Source: Diphasiastrum complanatum (taxonomy: Eukaryota; Streptophyta; Lycopodiopsida; Lycopodiales; Lycopodiaceae). Taken from it: DNA of 64,000 bases. Shown here piece after piece: positions 1-13,779 of this stretch (its first letter is position 1; each line of letters opens with the position of its first letter). The stretch lies in the NCBI GenBank assembly GCA_029204225.1, contig CM055094.1:21946657-22010656 (forward strand), read 5' to 3'. A model generated the notes under the pieces. The model was not told where the DNA came from. It made no database searches and saw only the letters and a program-made list of their open reading frames with translations. A program made the translations under genes and the position numbers.

Positions 1-109
1 CTTAAGGAGAGAGTTAGAAATCAGAGTTAATCTGATATACATTTTATGTAAGTTCTAAATGTGATGATGTAATTATTATATAGTTTATTTGGTTTACTGT
101 ATATGGTTG

Positions 110-160
110 TGATCGGGACATGACCCGTTAGGATATATTGATCGGGCACTGATCCCGTAG
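110..160. repeat. imperfect tandem repeat, two 22-bp copies
   Basis: tgatcgggacatgacccgtt at 110 recurs as tgatcgggcactgatcccgt at 139. Each copy is itself partly palindromic (gatcggg with cccgt). Such repeats are common in LTRs, but no element boundary could be fixed here. Confidence 0.6.
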
Positions 161-737
161 ACGACTACTTGGGTTAGCCGGGTAGCCACACATAGGAAGA
201 ATAAGCTTGTACAGAGTTATTTACAGTACTTGCTATACTTGGGGGCATGTCCCAAGTTTGTCGGTCAAATTTGGCCATATTGGGCCCGACCTTAGTTTGA
301 CAGGTGGTAGGCCAATTTTAGGACACCTGCTTTTCCATGCAGTTTGTGAATACTCTATATGTACAATGTTTCTTTGTAATCTATTAACTTTTGTTGTGCC
401 ATCTTTGAGAGTTTGTGAGGAGTGGCTATGGTGATTGTGTGATGTGATCTGCATACTGCACTAGATCCTAACAAAATTTCAACTAGTCTAAGTGGAGCCT
501 ATTAAATTGTGAGTTAACCCATGATAACCCCAAGGTGAATTGCCACATATAGGACAATTAATAAGTCAATTAATCCTAACTAGCAAACATGTTTAGGCCC
601 TTTCTGAGTCCAAAGAGGGCCCTAATGGGACAAAAATACACCAACGTCAAGTACGATATTGCTTCCAACAAGAGGTCCTCACTTTATTTGTAGAAGAGAG
701 ATCAATTGCAAATCTAGAAGAAGATGAAGCAAAGGTT

Positions 738-781
738 TTTGTGAGTCCACATGAGGATGTTTGTGAGTCCACATGAGGATG
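738..781. repeat. perfect 22-bp tandem duplication
   Basis: The unit starting tttgtgagtccacatgagga occurs twice back to back (738-759 and 760-781). It is a recent local duplication in non-coding DNA. Confidence 0.9.
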
Positions 782-2272
782 AAGGGCAAGTTTTCTGAGA
801 AGCAAACAACTCAGATTCTAGTGATGACTATTAAGGACTCTTCAACCCTTTATTTTTATCAAATATTTCTTTTCTTATGTTATAAAGGAAAAGAGGATTT
901 TGTTTCAAACCCCCTGTTAAAAAAAAGTCATGTACTTTTTTTTAGGATATATCTATATATAGATTGCAATGTTGAATAGATTATTTTTGCTACTAACTTG
1001 TTCTAATGTTTATTACTCTTTATTGTGTTTCTACTTCAGTCTTCGTTGGAGTGATGACATTTACCATGATATATATTCTAAATTGCAATCAAAGCATTAA
1101 AACAAAACACATACATGTGTCAAACATTGAATCATTTAAGCAATGAACACATACATCTTCTATTTGCTTTGAAACTCCTTTCTCTTAAACATCTCTTATG
1201 GATTCCCTTTTTCTTTCTAGAAACCATTCAATAAAAAATGCGCCCCATGTTATGTGTGTGGCTAAATCTATGGCAAGATGCGACATTCCCTTGTGATGTT
1301 GATAATTTTGCTAGTTGTTTTTGTGAAAGAAGAAAATTTGGTTATAAACCTTCATTCTAAACGTTGGAGATGTGTCTTTATTTAGATTATGTGTACAATG
1401 GTTAATATGTGGATCCTTAGTGCTTTGGTAAGTTAAGAACCTCTTAGATAAAACTACTTGCATTACGTGAGAAGAAAATTAATCAAAAATGAAATCTTGC
1501 AAAGCTGAGTCTTGCTTCTTTATCAAATGCACAGTGCAAATTTTGAAGGAAAAAGTTGGTTCCTTCAAAAGAACAGATTTTAGATATATTTTTGAATTTT
1601 TCTTTATGATTACTCATGTATTGTTTGATAGTGGTACATATTGATAGTTTTGTTCATTTTATTGAAAAAGTATGATTTGGTTGTAAGCTTTAACTTAATA
1701 GTTTTTAAGGTTGAGACTTTTGGCTTAATCTAGATAATAAGTATAATGGTAAGGTGAGCTTGATAGACAAAACCGCTTGCATGAGATTTTTTGGTTTATT
1801 TTAGGAAGGAAAAAGTTTATGTACTTTTATTCTTAGTATTGCAAGAGAAAACAAAATGATATAAGGATGTAATGTTGTACAATGAAAATGAAATGGGAAA
1901 GCTTTTACACTACATAATTTATATTCTCTTCATTATCTCATGGTCATGTTCATTTTGAAATTTGGAAATCCAAACTTGAATAATGCATAATATAGTTCTT
2001 TTCCATTGTATTTTGTGATAATGCTATGTGATAATGACAATGTCGTGTGTGGTAGCTTGTAGAAAGCTAAAACATCAATACATATAATTTTAACTTTTCC
2101 TTTAACTATTTTTTTATAGAAACAATCTCTTATATAATGTGTTCAGCCCAAAAGATACTTCTTGCTTTAAACCTTGGAAAATGTGACCTTTTGCCTTAAA
2201 AGTATAATAGCATAAATCTTTTGTTTGCAAAGGATTTTGGAGATTTACATTTGACTTACTACTTTTTATCAT

Positions 2273-2273
<1 letters not shown>

Positions 2274-2356
<83 letters not shown>
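2274..2356. repeat. (TC)n microsatellite
   Basis: About 83 bases of uninterrupted TC dinucleotides. Apparent reading frames through it (poly Arg-Glu or Ser-Leu) are artefacts of the repeat. Confidence 0.98.
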
Positions 2357-2359
<3 letters not shown>

Positions 2360-2657
2360 GCCATTTGTCATTCAGAAATTTAGAAAACCTAAAAACTCCT
2401 AAAATTTTGAAAAAACTACGCTCCTCTCTCGCGATGTTCTCTCTCGTGCCCCTCTCTGTAACGTGATGCTCTATTTTATACCTCTCTCTCTCTCTAGAAT
2501 GTTCTCTTTCTTTCTCTCTAGACAGTTCTCTTTCTAGAAGTTTCTTCTAAAATGACGTGTTTCACTTTTCAGCGCTTTCAACTACCCTTCAAAAAAACAT
2601 TAGGGCAAACGTGGCCCAATTACAACGCGAGAATAGCGTTTTCTCCAACACTGCTCA

Positions 2658-2659
<2 letters not shown>

Positions 2660-2728
<69 letters not shown>
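2660..2728. repeat. (TC)n microsatellite
   Basis: About 69 bases of uninterrupted TC dinucleotides, about 300 bp from the previous tract. The DNA between them (2405-2545) is also TC-rich and carries repeated gttctctttctagaag-like words. Confidence 0.98.
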
Positions 2729-2732
<4 letters not shown>

Positions 2733-3047
2733 CTAGATGAATCACTTTTTGTTTGAACTTTCAAGAAAACCAAATCTAGATGTGCAGATTCAAGAATTGG
2801 ACCTAGTTCTTGGAAGTCCAAGATTATGGCTCTTGCGTGTACACAACATCCATGATCTCACTTATATATCTTTAAATCCTTGATCATTATGGAAACATAC
2901 TATCTTATCTAAAGTGCATGCAACCATGGTAACTATTCTCGCTTAGGGCACAACACTAAAGTGCAAACTCACAACAATCCATTTGTTTGTTGCAATGCCA
3001 AAATTGTGGCCTCATCTAGGGCGTGCATATGAATGAAGAGTGTGGGG

Positions 3048-4030
<983 letters not shown>

Positions 4031-5535
4031 ATGTATAGAATGACAGAAAAAGTCTCTAGCTATGAAGGCTATGAAGATGAAATTTACAGATCCCCCGGCC
4101 CAGGTTATGGCAAGGTCTATCACGAGCCTTCTGGAGCCGATCAATTGCATGTTAGTGGCAAAAAGGGCCGTGGCCATCAGCACTGGAGTAAGTCCTCCAA
4201 GTTAGATTTTTATCTAGACTCTGATGATGAAGGATATAGATCCTCCGGTTCTACAGTAGGACTTGTGGACTTCCACAATAATCAAAATGTGATTGCAGCA
4301 AGGAAAGGAAAAGAACGAGGATCTGCAAGTTCAAAAGCTTTGCCACCATATCAGGTATCTCCAGTCTAAATCTAATTAGAAACTTGGCTTCTGGTTGATT
4401 GGCATTTTATTCCATTATACTATTATCAGCAACCTCTTAAACTCACATACATAATGTCATTCTCCTTCATATGGTTGCAGATTAAAGCTAGCTCATGTGT
4501 TTTATAAAAAGCGTAAGACTAGTTATGTGTCATAGGTAAAAACTCCAATCTGCTTACTTCCTTCATTGTAGATGAGCCCAATGGCCTCTCTTATTTGTGA
4601 AGAACAACCATAGACTATAACATGAATTTTGATTCCGACAGACCGTCGTGATCAACGTGCTCACCCAATGTGACGAATGTGTCCGGAAAGTGAAGAAAGC
4701 AGTAGCTAGAGCTGAAGGTGAATACTTTTCTTGAACTTATCCTGTAGCTTTAGTAGTTGTCTCAGTTCATCTTGCCGTAGGTCATGAGGCTCCTCTTGAA
4801 ATACGTGATCATATGTATTGACCCATCTGGTTGTTCATGAAAGGAGTGGAATCGATCAGTGTGGATATGAATCTAAAGAGGATCACGGTAAAAGGTCCTA
4901 TTGATCCTCAAAAAGTATTAAAGAGGGCCTCAAAAACAGGAAAATCTGTAGAGCTTTTGTCATTAAAAGGGTCTAGCATAAAATCAGCGCCACTATATGA
5001 GCAGCAAGCAGCTAGAAGTGACTGCCTCAACTTGAAACAAGATTATTTTCACGATCCAAGCGATCAGACACCACAAAAAAGTGCTACAGATAGGTACCAC
5101 CATTCAAGTGGGGATAAATTCAAAAAAACCTTGGAGAACAACCAGCAGATGAAAGGTGTAAGGTTCAATCTGACACCAGGAGAGGAGTCCCGAAACATTG
5201 GCAAAAGAGCTATGAAGAAGAATGGAATCCAGTACAAGCAAGGAAGTGTTGGCAACACCAAAGAAAAGCTAGAATATGAACCGCCAGAAAGTCCAGAAAT
5301 GCACCCATATAGTTCAGATCACTACATTCAGTATTCAAAAGGGGAGAGGATGACTCAAGACTCAGAATACTATCAAAGACCAGGTGGCCAAAAATTTAAG
5401 CAGAAGCGGGCTGATCATGACACACAATCAACCGCTGGTGAAATCTTCAAACAAAATTTGACATATCCCGCCAGCCGTGACGATGGAAGCTACATTTTCA
5501 GTGACGAAAATGCAAACAACTGCTGTGTCATGTGA
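4031..5535 (+). CDS. heavy-metal-associated isoprenylated plant protein (HIPP), 3 exons
   Basis: Exons 4031-4354, 4642-4717 and 4844-5535 join in frame into 363 residues; both introns (287 and 126 bp) are GT-AG. Residues 1-108 are a polar extension. Residues 109-172 form an HMA (heavy-metal-associated) ferredoxin-like domain with the CxxC pair as CDEC at 118-121, and the second intron lies inside it. Residues about 173-359 are low-complexity and polar, rich in Lys, Gln, Ser and Tyr, with loose repeats of the form G-x-x-F-K (GDKFKK, GQKFKQ, GEIFKQ). The last four residues are CCVM, a CaaX prenylation box. Known HIPPs bind metals such as Cu, Zn or Cd or act as membrane- or nucleus-linked adaptors in stress responses; metal binding here is inferred. 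The usual Met before CxxC is replaced (TQCDEC), which may alter metal preference. ATG 4031 is the first in frame; a second ATG lies three codons on. No frame damage is seen. Confidence 0.9.
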
Positions 5536-6660
5536 TTTATTGATCCACTGACTCAACCATCGAGCTGCTTACCAGAAACTTTTCTAGATTGAGATGCTTG
5601 ATGCGCTTGAGCTGAAAATTAGATTGAAGAGATCGTGAAAATGGTGTGACTTGCTTGATCTTCAACTGCTATAGCATTAAGAGCCGCCACATCATACAAT
5701 CATCTCAGTATGACACCAAGCTGCAATTGTTTAATTTTGTTATTAGTTTTTGTGTAAACATCAATGTAGAATAGTATTGAAACCATGGTTTGGTGACAAG
5801 GTACACTTAACTTGCTTATGCATTGCCTAGTGTTTCAGACTTGTAATAGGAGCTTCCAGAGAATTGATTTAGATCTGTTTATCTGCTGTATATGTATGTA
5901 TGTCAGCGGGTTCTCCTTTCCTCGTCATTAGCTCACTTTATCTCATGATTCACTTGATCCATTTCCCATAAGAAACAAGCATATTGTGTCAAATTAATGT
6001 TTTTGTCTTAATCTGTGTTGATACTAAGAACTCCAAGGTTACTCAGGTCTTACCTTGCAAGAAGGCAAGCCTATAAGCTATGTGTTCAAGGGAAAATGGA
6101 AGTTTGTGCATGAAGGTCAATATGAAAAGATATTCTTAAAATTTTAGTTGCTTTAAGAGCTTTAGTGATTGCAAAGAACCTTAAAAGAAGGTCCCATTAC
6201 TAAAGCTAGTGCATATGCGATATTGTTGCATTCATGAGAGTACCTTTAATGATTTGCATGTATGTGTTGGGTTTAAGTTTCCACCTCATATGCTTTTACC
6301 CTCAATGCCTAGTTCTAGTGGCCACCTCACCCATGGTGTGATATGGGAAATAAATTTCAAGCAATACCTTATGATAACAATATCCTAAAGACTCATAAGA
6401 AAATTTTATTCACTTTCATGGGCATCATTTGACATGACGAAGTGTCTTACTCTTTGGTCTCTATGCTCTAATGGGTAATATTCTATGGGGTTTCCAATGT
6501 AAAACACATCATAATTCAAAAGGCCTTGGGCAGTTAACATAAACCATAAGGTAATGAATTTTTTTCTACAAAAGGGTTGAAAAAAAAAAACTCCATCGCT
6601 TTTACTCTCTTGGTATGAAGTACCATGATTTTAGTGATAGCTAAAGTGGCATGTAGTTAG
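5536..6660. other. 3' flank of the HIPP gene, then decayed repeat DNA
   Basis: The first 300-350 bases probably include the HIPP 3' UTR. From about 6000 on the DNA reads like very old retroelement sequence leading into the RNase H remnant at 6661, but no domain can be named before that point. Confidence 0.4.
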
Positions 6661-6815
6661 ACAAAAATCTGATCTATCATGTGCAAGCAAAGCATATTGA
6701 ATTCAAGTACCACTTTATTCATGAAAAGTTGTTATATAAGGGTATCGATGTGGTACACTATAGAAGTACTAATAACCAACTAGATGATATTTTCACAAAG
6801 CCACTTTATTAAATT
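6661..6815 (+). pseudogene. Copia RNase H C-terminal remnant
   Basis: The frame reads QAKHIEFKYHFIHEKLL, then STNNQLDDIFTKPLY before a stop. This is the conserved tail of Copia pol (HIE-x-(K/R)-x-HF-(I/V) then D-I-(F/L)-TK-x-L). Sequence upstream is too decayed to follow. A possible 3' LTR start, tgttggcaaattatg, lies near 6912. Confidence 0.8.
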
Positions 6816-6909
6816 AATTTGGAATACTTTACACAGACTTTTCTATTTGTAAGGTGAATTAACGCTTTAAATCTACATGTAGTGTGCTATTGTAGTGTGA
6901 TACCCAATT

Positions 6910-8394
6910 GTTGGCAAATTATGTCTTATGAACTAGATAGATAGGACACATGTCCAATAATGACAACCTCAGCCATGCAAAAATCCAACAACTGTAGAAT
7001 CCACCAGTATCCAACATCCATTGGATTTCTAGCCCTGAACAATCGATTATACCCACCAAGCATCATATCTGACAAGGCCATCCGACTAAGAATCACATAT
7101 CATTGCATGATCTGGATTCAATGCTGGACTACATTTTGATCCAAAGTATTTGATGCATTCACTGTAATCTCTGACCATCTCTCACTTTTCCATCTCAATC
7201 TTGCTCAACAAAAGGAATGGATCTTCTGGAAACTTTCTTGGCAGTGATCAAGACTACTTTCACTACTTCCTAATAATTGCATTTCTGAGCAATTTGATTG
7301 AAATACAAATCCAATGCTACTTCCATGAGTTTTCATGAGTGTCATAGAAGATAGCTTGAGCTTATTGCATGAATTAACCTCTTAGTAGATCTCACATGCT
7401 ACGGTATAAATATGAAAAAATATAATTGGATTAATATAAGGTGTTTTTGATCTAGGTGTTTTTCTGATTATGGGGTGGGCCAGTGGTGGATTTCCAAAAT
7501 CTAGATTGTCTTGAATTATCTCGGAATTGAAAATCTTTGAAATCTATAGACTAATGATATGAGAATACTTCGGTAGAAGTGGATCTAGAAGTAGATTCAG
7601 AGACATTCAATGTTTAATATGATCTAAGTATCATTTACTACCTATAATCAAAACATTGATCAGATATGTGTATATCAAGAAGATTTCTAGATTTTTATAG
7701 GATCATCTCAATCTATACTCTCCAAATAACAAAAACTCAATGATATTTGACCATCTATGACTCAAAAATCCTTGCACCTTTTACAATAGCTTATTGGAAT
7801 AATTTAGAACTCACTAGTATGCTTTGTGAAAGGTTACTTGTGTGAAGGTTGAGATGATTAATACTTCTAGATAGGTTCTTTTGAAGAATTTGGAATAAAA
7901 AATCACTAAAACACTTCACCTTGATGTTTTTGATCAAACTAACTTTTGCAAGGTTGATTGGAGATTGAAAATAGTCTGATAGGTTCAACGAGCTTAAAAT
8001 TCAATAATAGTATTGTTTTTCAACTTGGTGAGGGTTTCTGGTAATCTAAAATAGATAGTTTTGGAGAACTAATCCTCAGAGGCACTATCTCCAACAACTA
8101 ATCTTGGAAGACTTAACTATGGTTCTAGATATGTATGAGAAATATTCAAAATAATTGGCAAAGGTTATGTGAAAGTTTGTGTACACAAATATTGATGTTT
8201 TTCTTGACAGAGTTCTATTTCCTACAATAAAAATGATCAGATTTAGAAAGAATGCTTGTAGGCAAACTAACCTTCCTGAGAGATTTATGGGAATTAATTC
8301 AATATTAGAAAACTTCAATAAGACGAGCAAGAATTAATAGAAATTGTTTTTGAAGGTTTTTTTTTTTGGTCAATTTTGGCTATATTAATTTTGC
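6910..8394. other. non-coding stretch, probably decayed LTR and leader DNA
   Basis: No gene was found between the RNase H remnant and the gag of Copia L. The stretch may hold the 3' LTR of the element ending at 6815 and the LTR or leader of L. A TATA-like tataaatatg occurs near 7403. No matching LTR pair could be identified by eye. Confidence 0.35.
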
Positions 8395-9136
8395 ATGGCT
8401 TCCAAAAGTGGGTAGGAACCCTCGTAGACCTCAAAAAAAGCCTAATTCTTTAATCGAGAGACTCGATGGAAGGAACTCTCATCTCTGGAAGTCCAAAATG
8501 AAGGTCATGCTATTAGTCAAGAAACTGTGGGACGTTGTTGACGGCACAGAAGTCAAGCCAAAAGGTGATGTAGCCATTATCACCAAATGGAGACTGAGAG
8601 ATGGCAAGGCATTTGCCATGATCACTCTCAACATCAAGAATACACATATAATTTACATACGTAATGCTAAGACAGCCAAGGATGCATGGGACATCCTAGC
8701 AACCCTGCATGATATCAGGGATGTTACTTCCAAGTTATATTTGAGGAGGAAATTCTTCAACCTGAAGATGTTTGAAGCAGAAAGTGTTACAAGTCATATC
8801 AACACTTTCAAAAATCTTATGGACCAAATGGCTACAATTGGCTCAGTCATTGAAGATTTTGATGCTGTTATGACTCTACTTTCGAGTCTTCCTAAAGCCT
8901 ATGGAAATTTGGTCATAATAATTTCAACCCAAGAGCAAATTACTCTATCAAGAGCAATTTCGATGCTTCTACAAGAGGAAATCAGAAAATCTGCATCCTC
9001 CTCAGGCTCAGGGTCGGATCCTCAAGCTCTATATTCCAGATTTCAGAAGTTCAGATCCAAAATGAAGAGCAATATGCAGTCTGGATCGAATTTTGACTTA
9101 GGCTTGGCTCTAGGTCGAATTATGGCTCAGGGTTGA
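8395..9136 (+). pseudogene. Copia L gag (UBN2-type) pseudogene
   Basis: The likely start ATG is at 8395 (MASKSG), but an extra base within the first ten codons shifts the frame. The rest is open to 9136. It shows the plant Copia gag core (W-x-x-L-x-x-L-H-D with Y-L-R-R-K-F-F-x-L-K-M, then LLSSLP and MLLQEE). It aligns with the gag of Copia F (SLYDARDITTKLHLRRKFF versus TLHDIRDVTSKLYLRRKFF). Upstream LTR and primer site were not found. Confidence 0.85.
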
Positions 9137-9983
9137 ATTTGAACACTTTATCTTTCCAACCAAAGCAGAAACCATTTTGCAGATACTACAAGAGAACTAG
9201 ACATGAGATCAAGAGCCGCAGAACTTTGAAATTCAACAATGGGAGGAAGAAGCAGTTCCAACAACAAGCAAATTTTGCCTCAATCAGCTTTTCGACACAA
9301 CCGCAAGAGGAAGATGAAGCGGACTTTAGGACCAAGCTCAAAAAACAACAAGATATCGATTCCTAGTATCTCAAATCTGGAGCAACTCAACACATGACTC
9401 ACCATCAAGACTGGTTCAAAGATTAATCTTTCACTCACTCTCGAGTTGTGCAACTTGGAGACAACTCATCACATTCGATTCAAGGTGAAGGAACAGTCAA
9501 AATCAAATTTCAGAAAGGTGAAATCAAGTTGCTATCCAAAACGGTCTCCTCATTCCAAATCTGACCAAGAATCTGCTCTCAGTTAGCAGAATCACTGATT
9601 CAGGTCGAAGGGTCAAATTCGATACAAATGGCTGCACCATCCTTGAAAAAACCCAAAAAGTTTTAGCTTTGGGGAGAAGAAGTGGCAACCTCTACAAACT
9701 CATCCACTGTTATTCTTCCAACAGTCAAGCTCTTCACACTTCTACCTTTGAATCGTCTGATATGCTTTGACATTTCAGATTAGACCATTTGAACTTCAAT
9801 AGTATTCAACAAATGTTGAATCAGAAACTAATACAAGATCTGCCTTCTGTCAACAAGCCAAATTCTCCATGTGAAAGCTATATAATCAACAAGCATGCTA
9901 GAAGTCCTTTCATTTATGACTCAGTTCGTACTGCCAAAGGCCTGCTAGATCTTGTACATAGTGAATTTGTGGCCTGATGCAAA
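9137..9983 (+). pseudogene. Copia L zinc knuckle, protease and integrase start, broken
   Basis: The knuckle survives as FCRYYKRTRHEIKSR, with two of its three cysteines lost. Protease follows a stop as YLKSGATQHMTHH, where the catalytic D-S-G-A has become K-S-G-A. Then come the LGDNSSH-type segment and an integrase zinc region around 9780-9975 (LDHLNFNSIQQML ... CESYIINKHARSPF). Several stops and frameshifts interrupt it, and the element ends near 9983 before the integrase core. A minus-strand relative of the protease part lies at 57650-57862. Confidence 0.8.
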
Positions 9984-12900
9984 AATCCTGAAGGGAATAA
10001 TTCCACATCACAAGTTTTCCAACCATCATACTTTTACCAATATAATTTCTTCATCCATTCAACCTACTTCAGACCTTAGTATACAAACCAAGATTAGGTT
10101 GACTTATACAGACATCTTTGGACATAAGCTTAAGATTAAAACTTTTTTCCATATGATTCAATCAGCGGAATCTTAAATTAATCTTTACCACCACTATCCA
10201 TAATTATGAATATCTAACAGCTCAAAACTCGAAAAACTCCTCTAGTTCCAGATTATCCAAAACAATCACTAGAGATTTCCTCTATTCCCACTGGATAGTT
10301 TCACCATTGCACACTATTGGATAGTTCCACCACTGCACACATACTGGATTCCACAAAAGGAAATCTATGCAACTGGTTGATCCCATGAAAGTCTTATTTC
10401 TATCATTTTTTTCCCCCTTTTAAAAAAAAAATCCATAATTTCGATTTAAAAGTTCTCAGGAGACAACGAGATATCAAAGATTCAAAAAATTCAGTAATGA
10501 GTATCCAATACTATTACAAACCAGACTTTTTTTCTCAAAATCATAAGATGTCTTATCCCGAGTGATAGAAACATTACTCTCATAATCAACTATCAAATAG
10601 AGATATTGGGATCAGAAAGTCTAAATTCCATTTAATCAGTTGAAAACATCAGTCGATTCTAAGCTATATTCAGAAAACAGAAATGGAAGCATAAATTCAT
10701 ATAACACTAACAGTCCTTCATATTTGGAAGGAATTATATGAATCTTAATACAATTGTCTCGTACTTAAAAAATTACTAAAAAGTAGAGGTTAAAATTTAA
10801 AGAAAAATAGCTTTTAAGGGTCTCCGATTTGGAATTTATGAGATACCATTTAGGGATCCGGATCTATATCTCATAATCACTCCAAATACCCTAAACAAGT
10901 TTTAACCGATGGTTTCAACTGTTAGTATTACTAATAGTGTAAAAGTAACCACTGGTCTACCGATCATTCTCGCACAAGAATTTTTCTTTGAAATCATTGA
11001 TGTCCCATTAGGAATAAGGTACAAATGTGAACTAAGTGTCATTCTTGTTCCATGTCACAATTATTAATAACAAATAGGGTCAACTCATGGTCCTATAGAT
11101 ATTTAATATACATTCAACTTAATGAATTCAAAAAACCGGTGCTATGCGATTTTCTTACATGGATTATTTACTAATCCAAATTACATAACACAATCACATT
11201 TACCTACTTAGGTGTCTCATTTTCTTCCTCCCTTAAATATTTCGGTACCATCGAAAAATTTCATCAGCCACCAAAAATTCCTTTGACACAAGTAAATGCT
11301 AGCTTGCTACCCTTTTGACTACACTAGCTTAAATATTACTTTGTTAAAGTTGCCTGAAATGAATGGAAAATCCATAAAAATTGGATCTGGGTACTCTTGT
11401 ACGATATTCGATACACTTGTTTTTTATCGAATATAGAGCTACCTCCAGATATTATGACCATTATTCCATTTATTCACTTTAACAAGTATCTCAAAAGCTT
11501 TAGCTTGTCCAATCCTAAAGATCGAAATTATTTGGGATAAGCCTATCGATGCAACACCAAAGTCGAAAAGGAAGAACCAAAAACACCATTTAACTCAATT
11601 TACTGGGAGTATCGATACTCCAGAGTTAAGTGGTTAAATAGCACAGTACCAAGGAATCAAATCCCTTTGCTGGGTACATGTCCGAGAACCATACCACTAC
11701 CATCGTTTTGTCAAGATGGGTTTAGACAAAATTTAGACCGATTACTACAGCTTGACACAAAAACGACGGTACCAAAGTTCCAAAAACATGCATATCGCCC
11801 ATGAAGAAGGAAAAACAAATTCCTCCTACCAAAACCCAGAAGCAACTTCCAAAACATCAAGGTTACAACATTGACTAATGAGCACCAAGAAATCAAAATT
11901 CATTTTACTGGGTGCTAGTCACTAAACTTTTGGAATTAATTCCAAATTAAAATTTGGAATCAACTTTGAAGTTACCAAACGCCGAGCCCTTAGGAAACCT
12001 TGGTCGCCCGACATGCAACAAGCATTTGGAGACACTCATGCAATTCCACTAACTATTGTCCTACCCCATGCATCAACCTTAACAAAAAAATCCATGCAAA
12101 AATCATAGACCCCAAAATGTCCACATGCCCTCACTCCAAAACAAAACCTAAAGTTTAAAAGGCAGAACCCAGCAGTAGCCGCCATCATCGAGGGAAAGGA
12201 GGCTTCAAAGAACATGAGAGAGAAGATTTCCATGGATGGAAAGGAGCAAGTAGCAACCAAATAGCATCGCGCTTCTTCTCGGCCTTCCCCAGTGCTTCAT
12301 CAGCACGCATCCACCACACAACCAGCCAATGGTTTCACAGCCACTTATTGCTGATTTTCAGATTCGATGGTGCGCATCACCAGCTTGAATGAAAACCTAA
12401 AACACTTCCCATGGCCCTAAATTATGTGATGAATCCGTAGGGCAAGATGCATCAAGTAGAAAGTCCTAGAAGAATCCAAAGGATTCCTCATTCCGAATCT
12501 TGCTACTATTTGACTCCCAGATGGATGCTCTCAGTCGCTGGTTAAACAGCAAACAGTAATGGATCAAAATTTTGGGTTGACTCACAACCCAGACCACACT
12601 CTCTTCTACAACAAGGATGCTTGCATAACTGCAACCCTCCATCACTTTCCTTTGAAACTGAAACTGAGGTTCAGAAACTACACTTCTTAACTCCTAGAGT
12701 CAGCAAGCAACAGATTCATAGAGGTTCCAAGTACTCGGTTGCTTCCACAACGACCCTCACCACAAAACGTGTACAGCCATTTACAGGAGAAGGTTTTTTT
12801 TTTTCTCCCAACCAATCTTGCATGCATCCACAATCCAAAGCCTAAATCAGCCACGGTTAGAGAATCAGCAATTTACAATGTCCAATCAATGTTTTCAGTT

Positions 12901-13376
12901 TTTTGTTTACAGTTTGCATGCTTCACAAGAGGATTAGTCTAAAAACCTTAAATTCACACATGCAAACCATAAATTCAAGATTTTCAGCAACATTCAGTTT
13001 ATTCATTATGGATATATAGATTCCTCATCAATCTATCAACAAACATATGGCTACTCAATTTGAATCAAAACTATTCAAAACATTATGGATTCATGCAAAT
13101 TATTCATCCAAAAAAAATAGATTTAACCAAGAAAGTGGATCTACTCATGTAGATAATTCTACTTCAAATTGAAACTTTCTCAAGGCTTCAGAAAAATAAG
13201 AATGAATTCCACCACAACATCTCTAATAAGCATGCTTCACTCACGAATTAGTGAATCCAAACTCAATTTCCCTTGAAAAAAATAGCACTCCATGCAGGAT
13301 GTGAATCCAAGTGCATTCCAATCCCGATTTGATGTAGAACTAGTCTCCATCCCATCCAAAACCGCATCTTAGTCGA
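9984..13376. other. long non-coding stretch, possible interior of a minus-strand LTR derivative
   Basis: No retroelement domain or host gene is recognisable in 3.4 kb. Short open frames (for example minus strand 12260-12036) lack any family hallmark. Because a minus-strand Copia-type primer site sits at its right edge (13377-13388), the stretch could be the interior of a large non-coding LTR derivative (LARD). The left LTR was not found. Confidence 0.35.
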
Positions 13377-13388
13377 GCTCTGATACCA
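13377..13388 (-). other. LTR-retrotransposon primer-binding site (initiator tRNA-Met type)
   Basis: gctctgatacca on the plus strand is the exact complement of tggtatcagagc, the plant Copia primer site matching the 3' end of initiator tRNA-Met. One base later tgtaaagaccac begins, as expected for an LTR edge of a minus-strand element. That LTR (13390 onward) is interrupted by Copia A. Confidence 0.75.
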
Positions 13389-13504
13389 ATGTAAAGACCA
13401 CTAGGGAAAACCCCTAACATGAGGATAGGAAAACACAAGAGAGACAATGGAGCAAAACCACCCAACCATTCCTAGATCCCTCCTAGAGAATCCTCTTGGA
13501 TCTA

Positions 13505-13767
13505 TGTTAGAAATCAATGATAAACTTCATTGTTACTATTTACGAGGTACATTAATGTTGACAACTGTGACCAGCTGTCATTAGACATAGGCTAGTCTAT
13601 TAGTCTACTCGTAGGTTTTCTCTCTCTATCAGGGGTTCAGGGTTTATTTGTACATTTTACATTCTGTATGAGTTAGTGTGATAGAGTGACAGTGTGTGTT
13701 CTTCTTCCGCCTTCTTGTGGTGATTGCTTATGGTGAATGCTTGATGTTGCATATCTAATTCTTGACA
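13505..13767 (+). repeat. 5' LTR of Copia A
   Basis: 263 bp, starting tgttagaaatcaatga and ending aattcttgaca. It is nearly identical to the 3' LTR at 17427-17688; the small number of differences suggests a moderately young insertion. Confidence 0.95.
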
Positions 13768-13779
13768 TGGTATCAGAGC
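13768..13779 (+). other. primer-binding site of Copia A
   Basis: tggtatcagagc directly follows the 5' LTR and matches the 3' end of initiator tRNA-Met. The leader from here to the gag ATG at 14389 is about 610 bp and has no gene. Confidence 0.95.

Larger units (their letters stand above)
1..2273. other. AT-rich intergenic DNA, no gene seen
   Basis: No coding frame of convincing length or composition is visible on either strand. The first 30 bases resemble a Copia polypurine tract and LTR start (gagagagttagaaatc, compare gagagtgttagaaatc at 17422), so the left edge may be the end of a retroelement. Two diverged copies of a stretch seem to lie near 1330-1475 and 1675-1785, sharing words around tagataaaactacttgcat and tagacaaaaccgcttgcat. 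Confidence 0.5.

Noticed and set aside
2114-2821. Open frames with long Arg-Glu or Ser-Leu repeats
   Set aside because: They are translations of (TC)n microsatellites; no domain or codon signal outside the repeat.
8366-8394. Upstream start of the Copia L gag at 8366
   Set aside because: The first codon there is TTG; the ATG at 8395 matches a typical Copia gag start, with a one-base slip after it.
12621-12942. Short plus-strand open frames near 12.7 kb
   Set aside because: Overlapping frames of similar length with no codon preference, homology or start context; probably chance.
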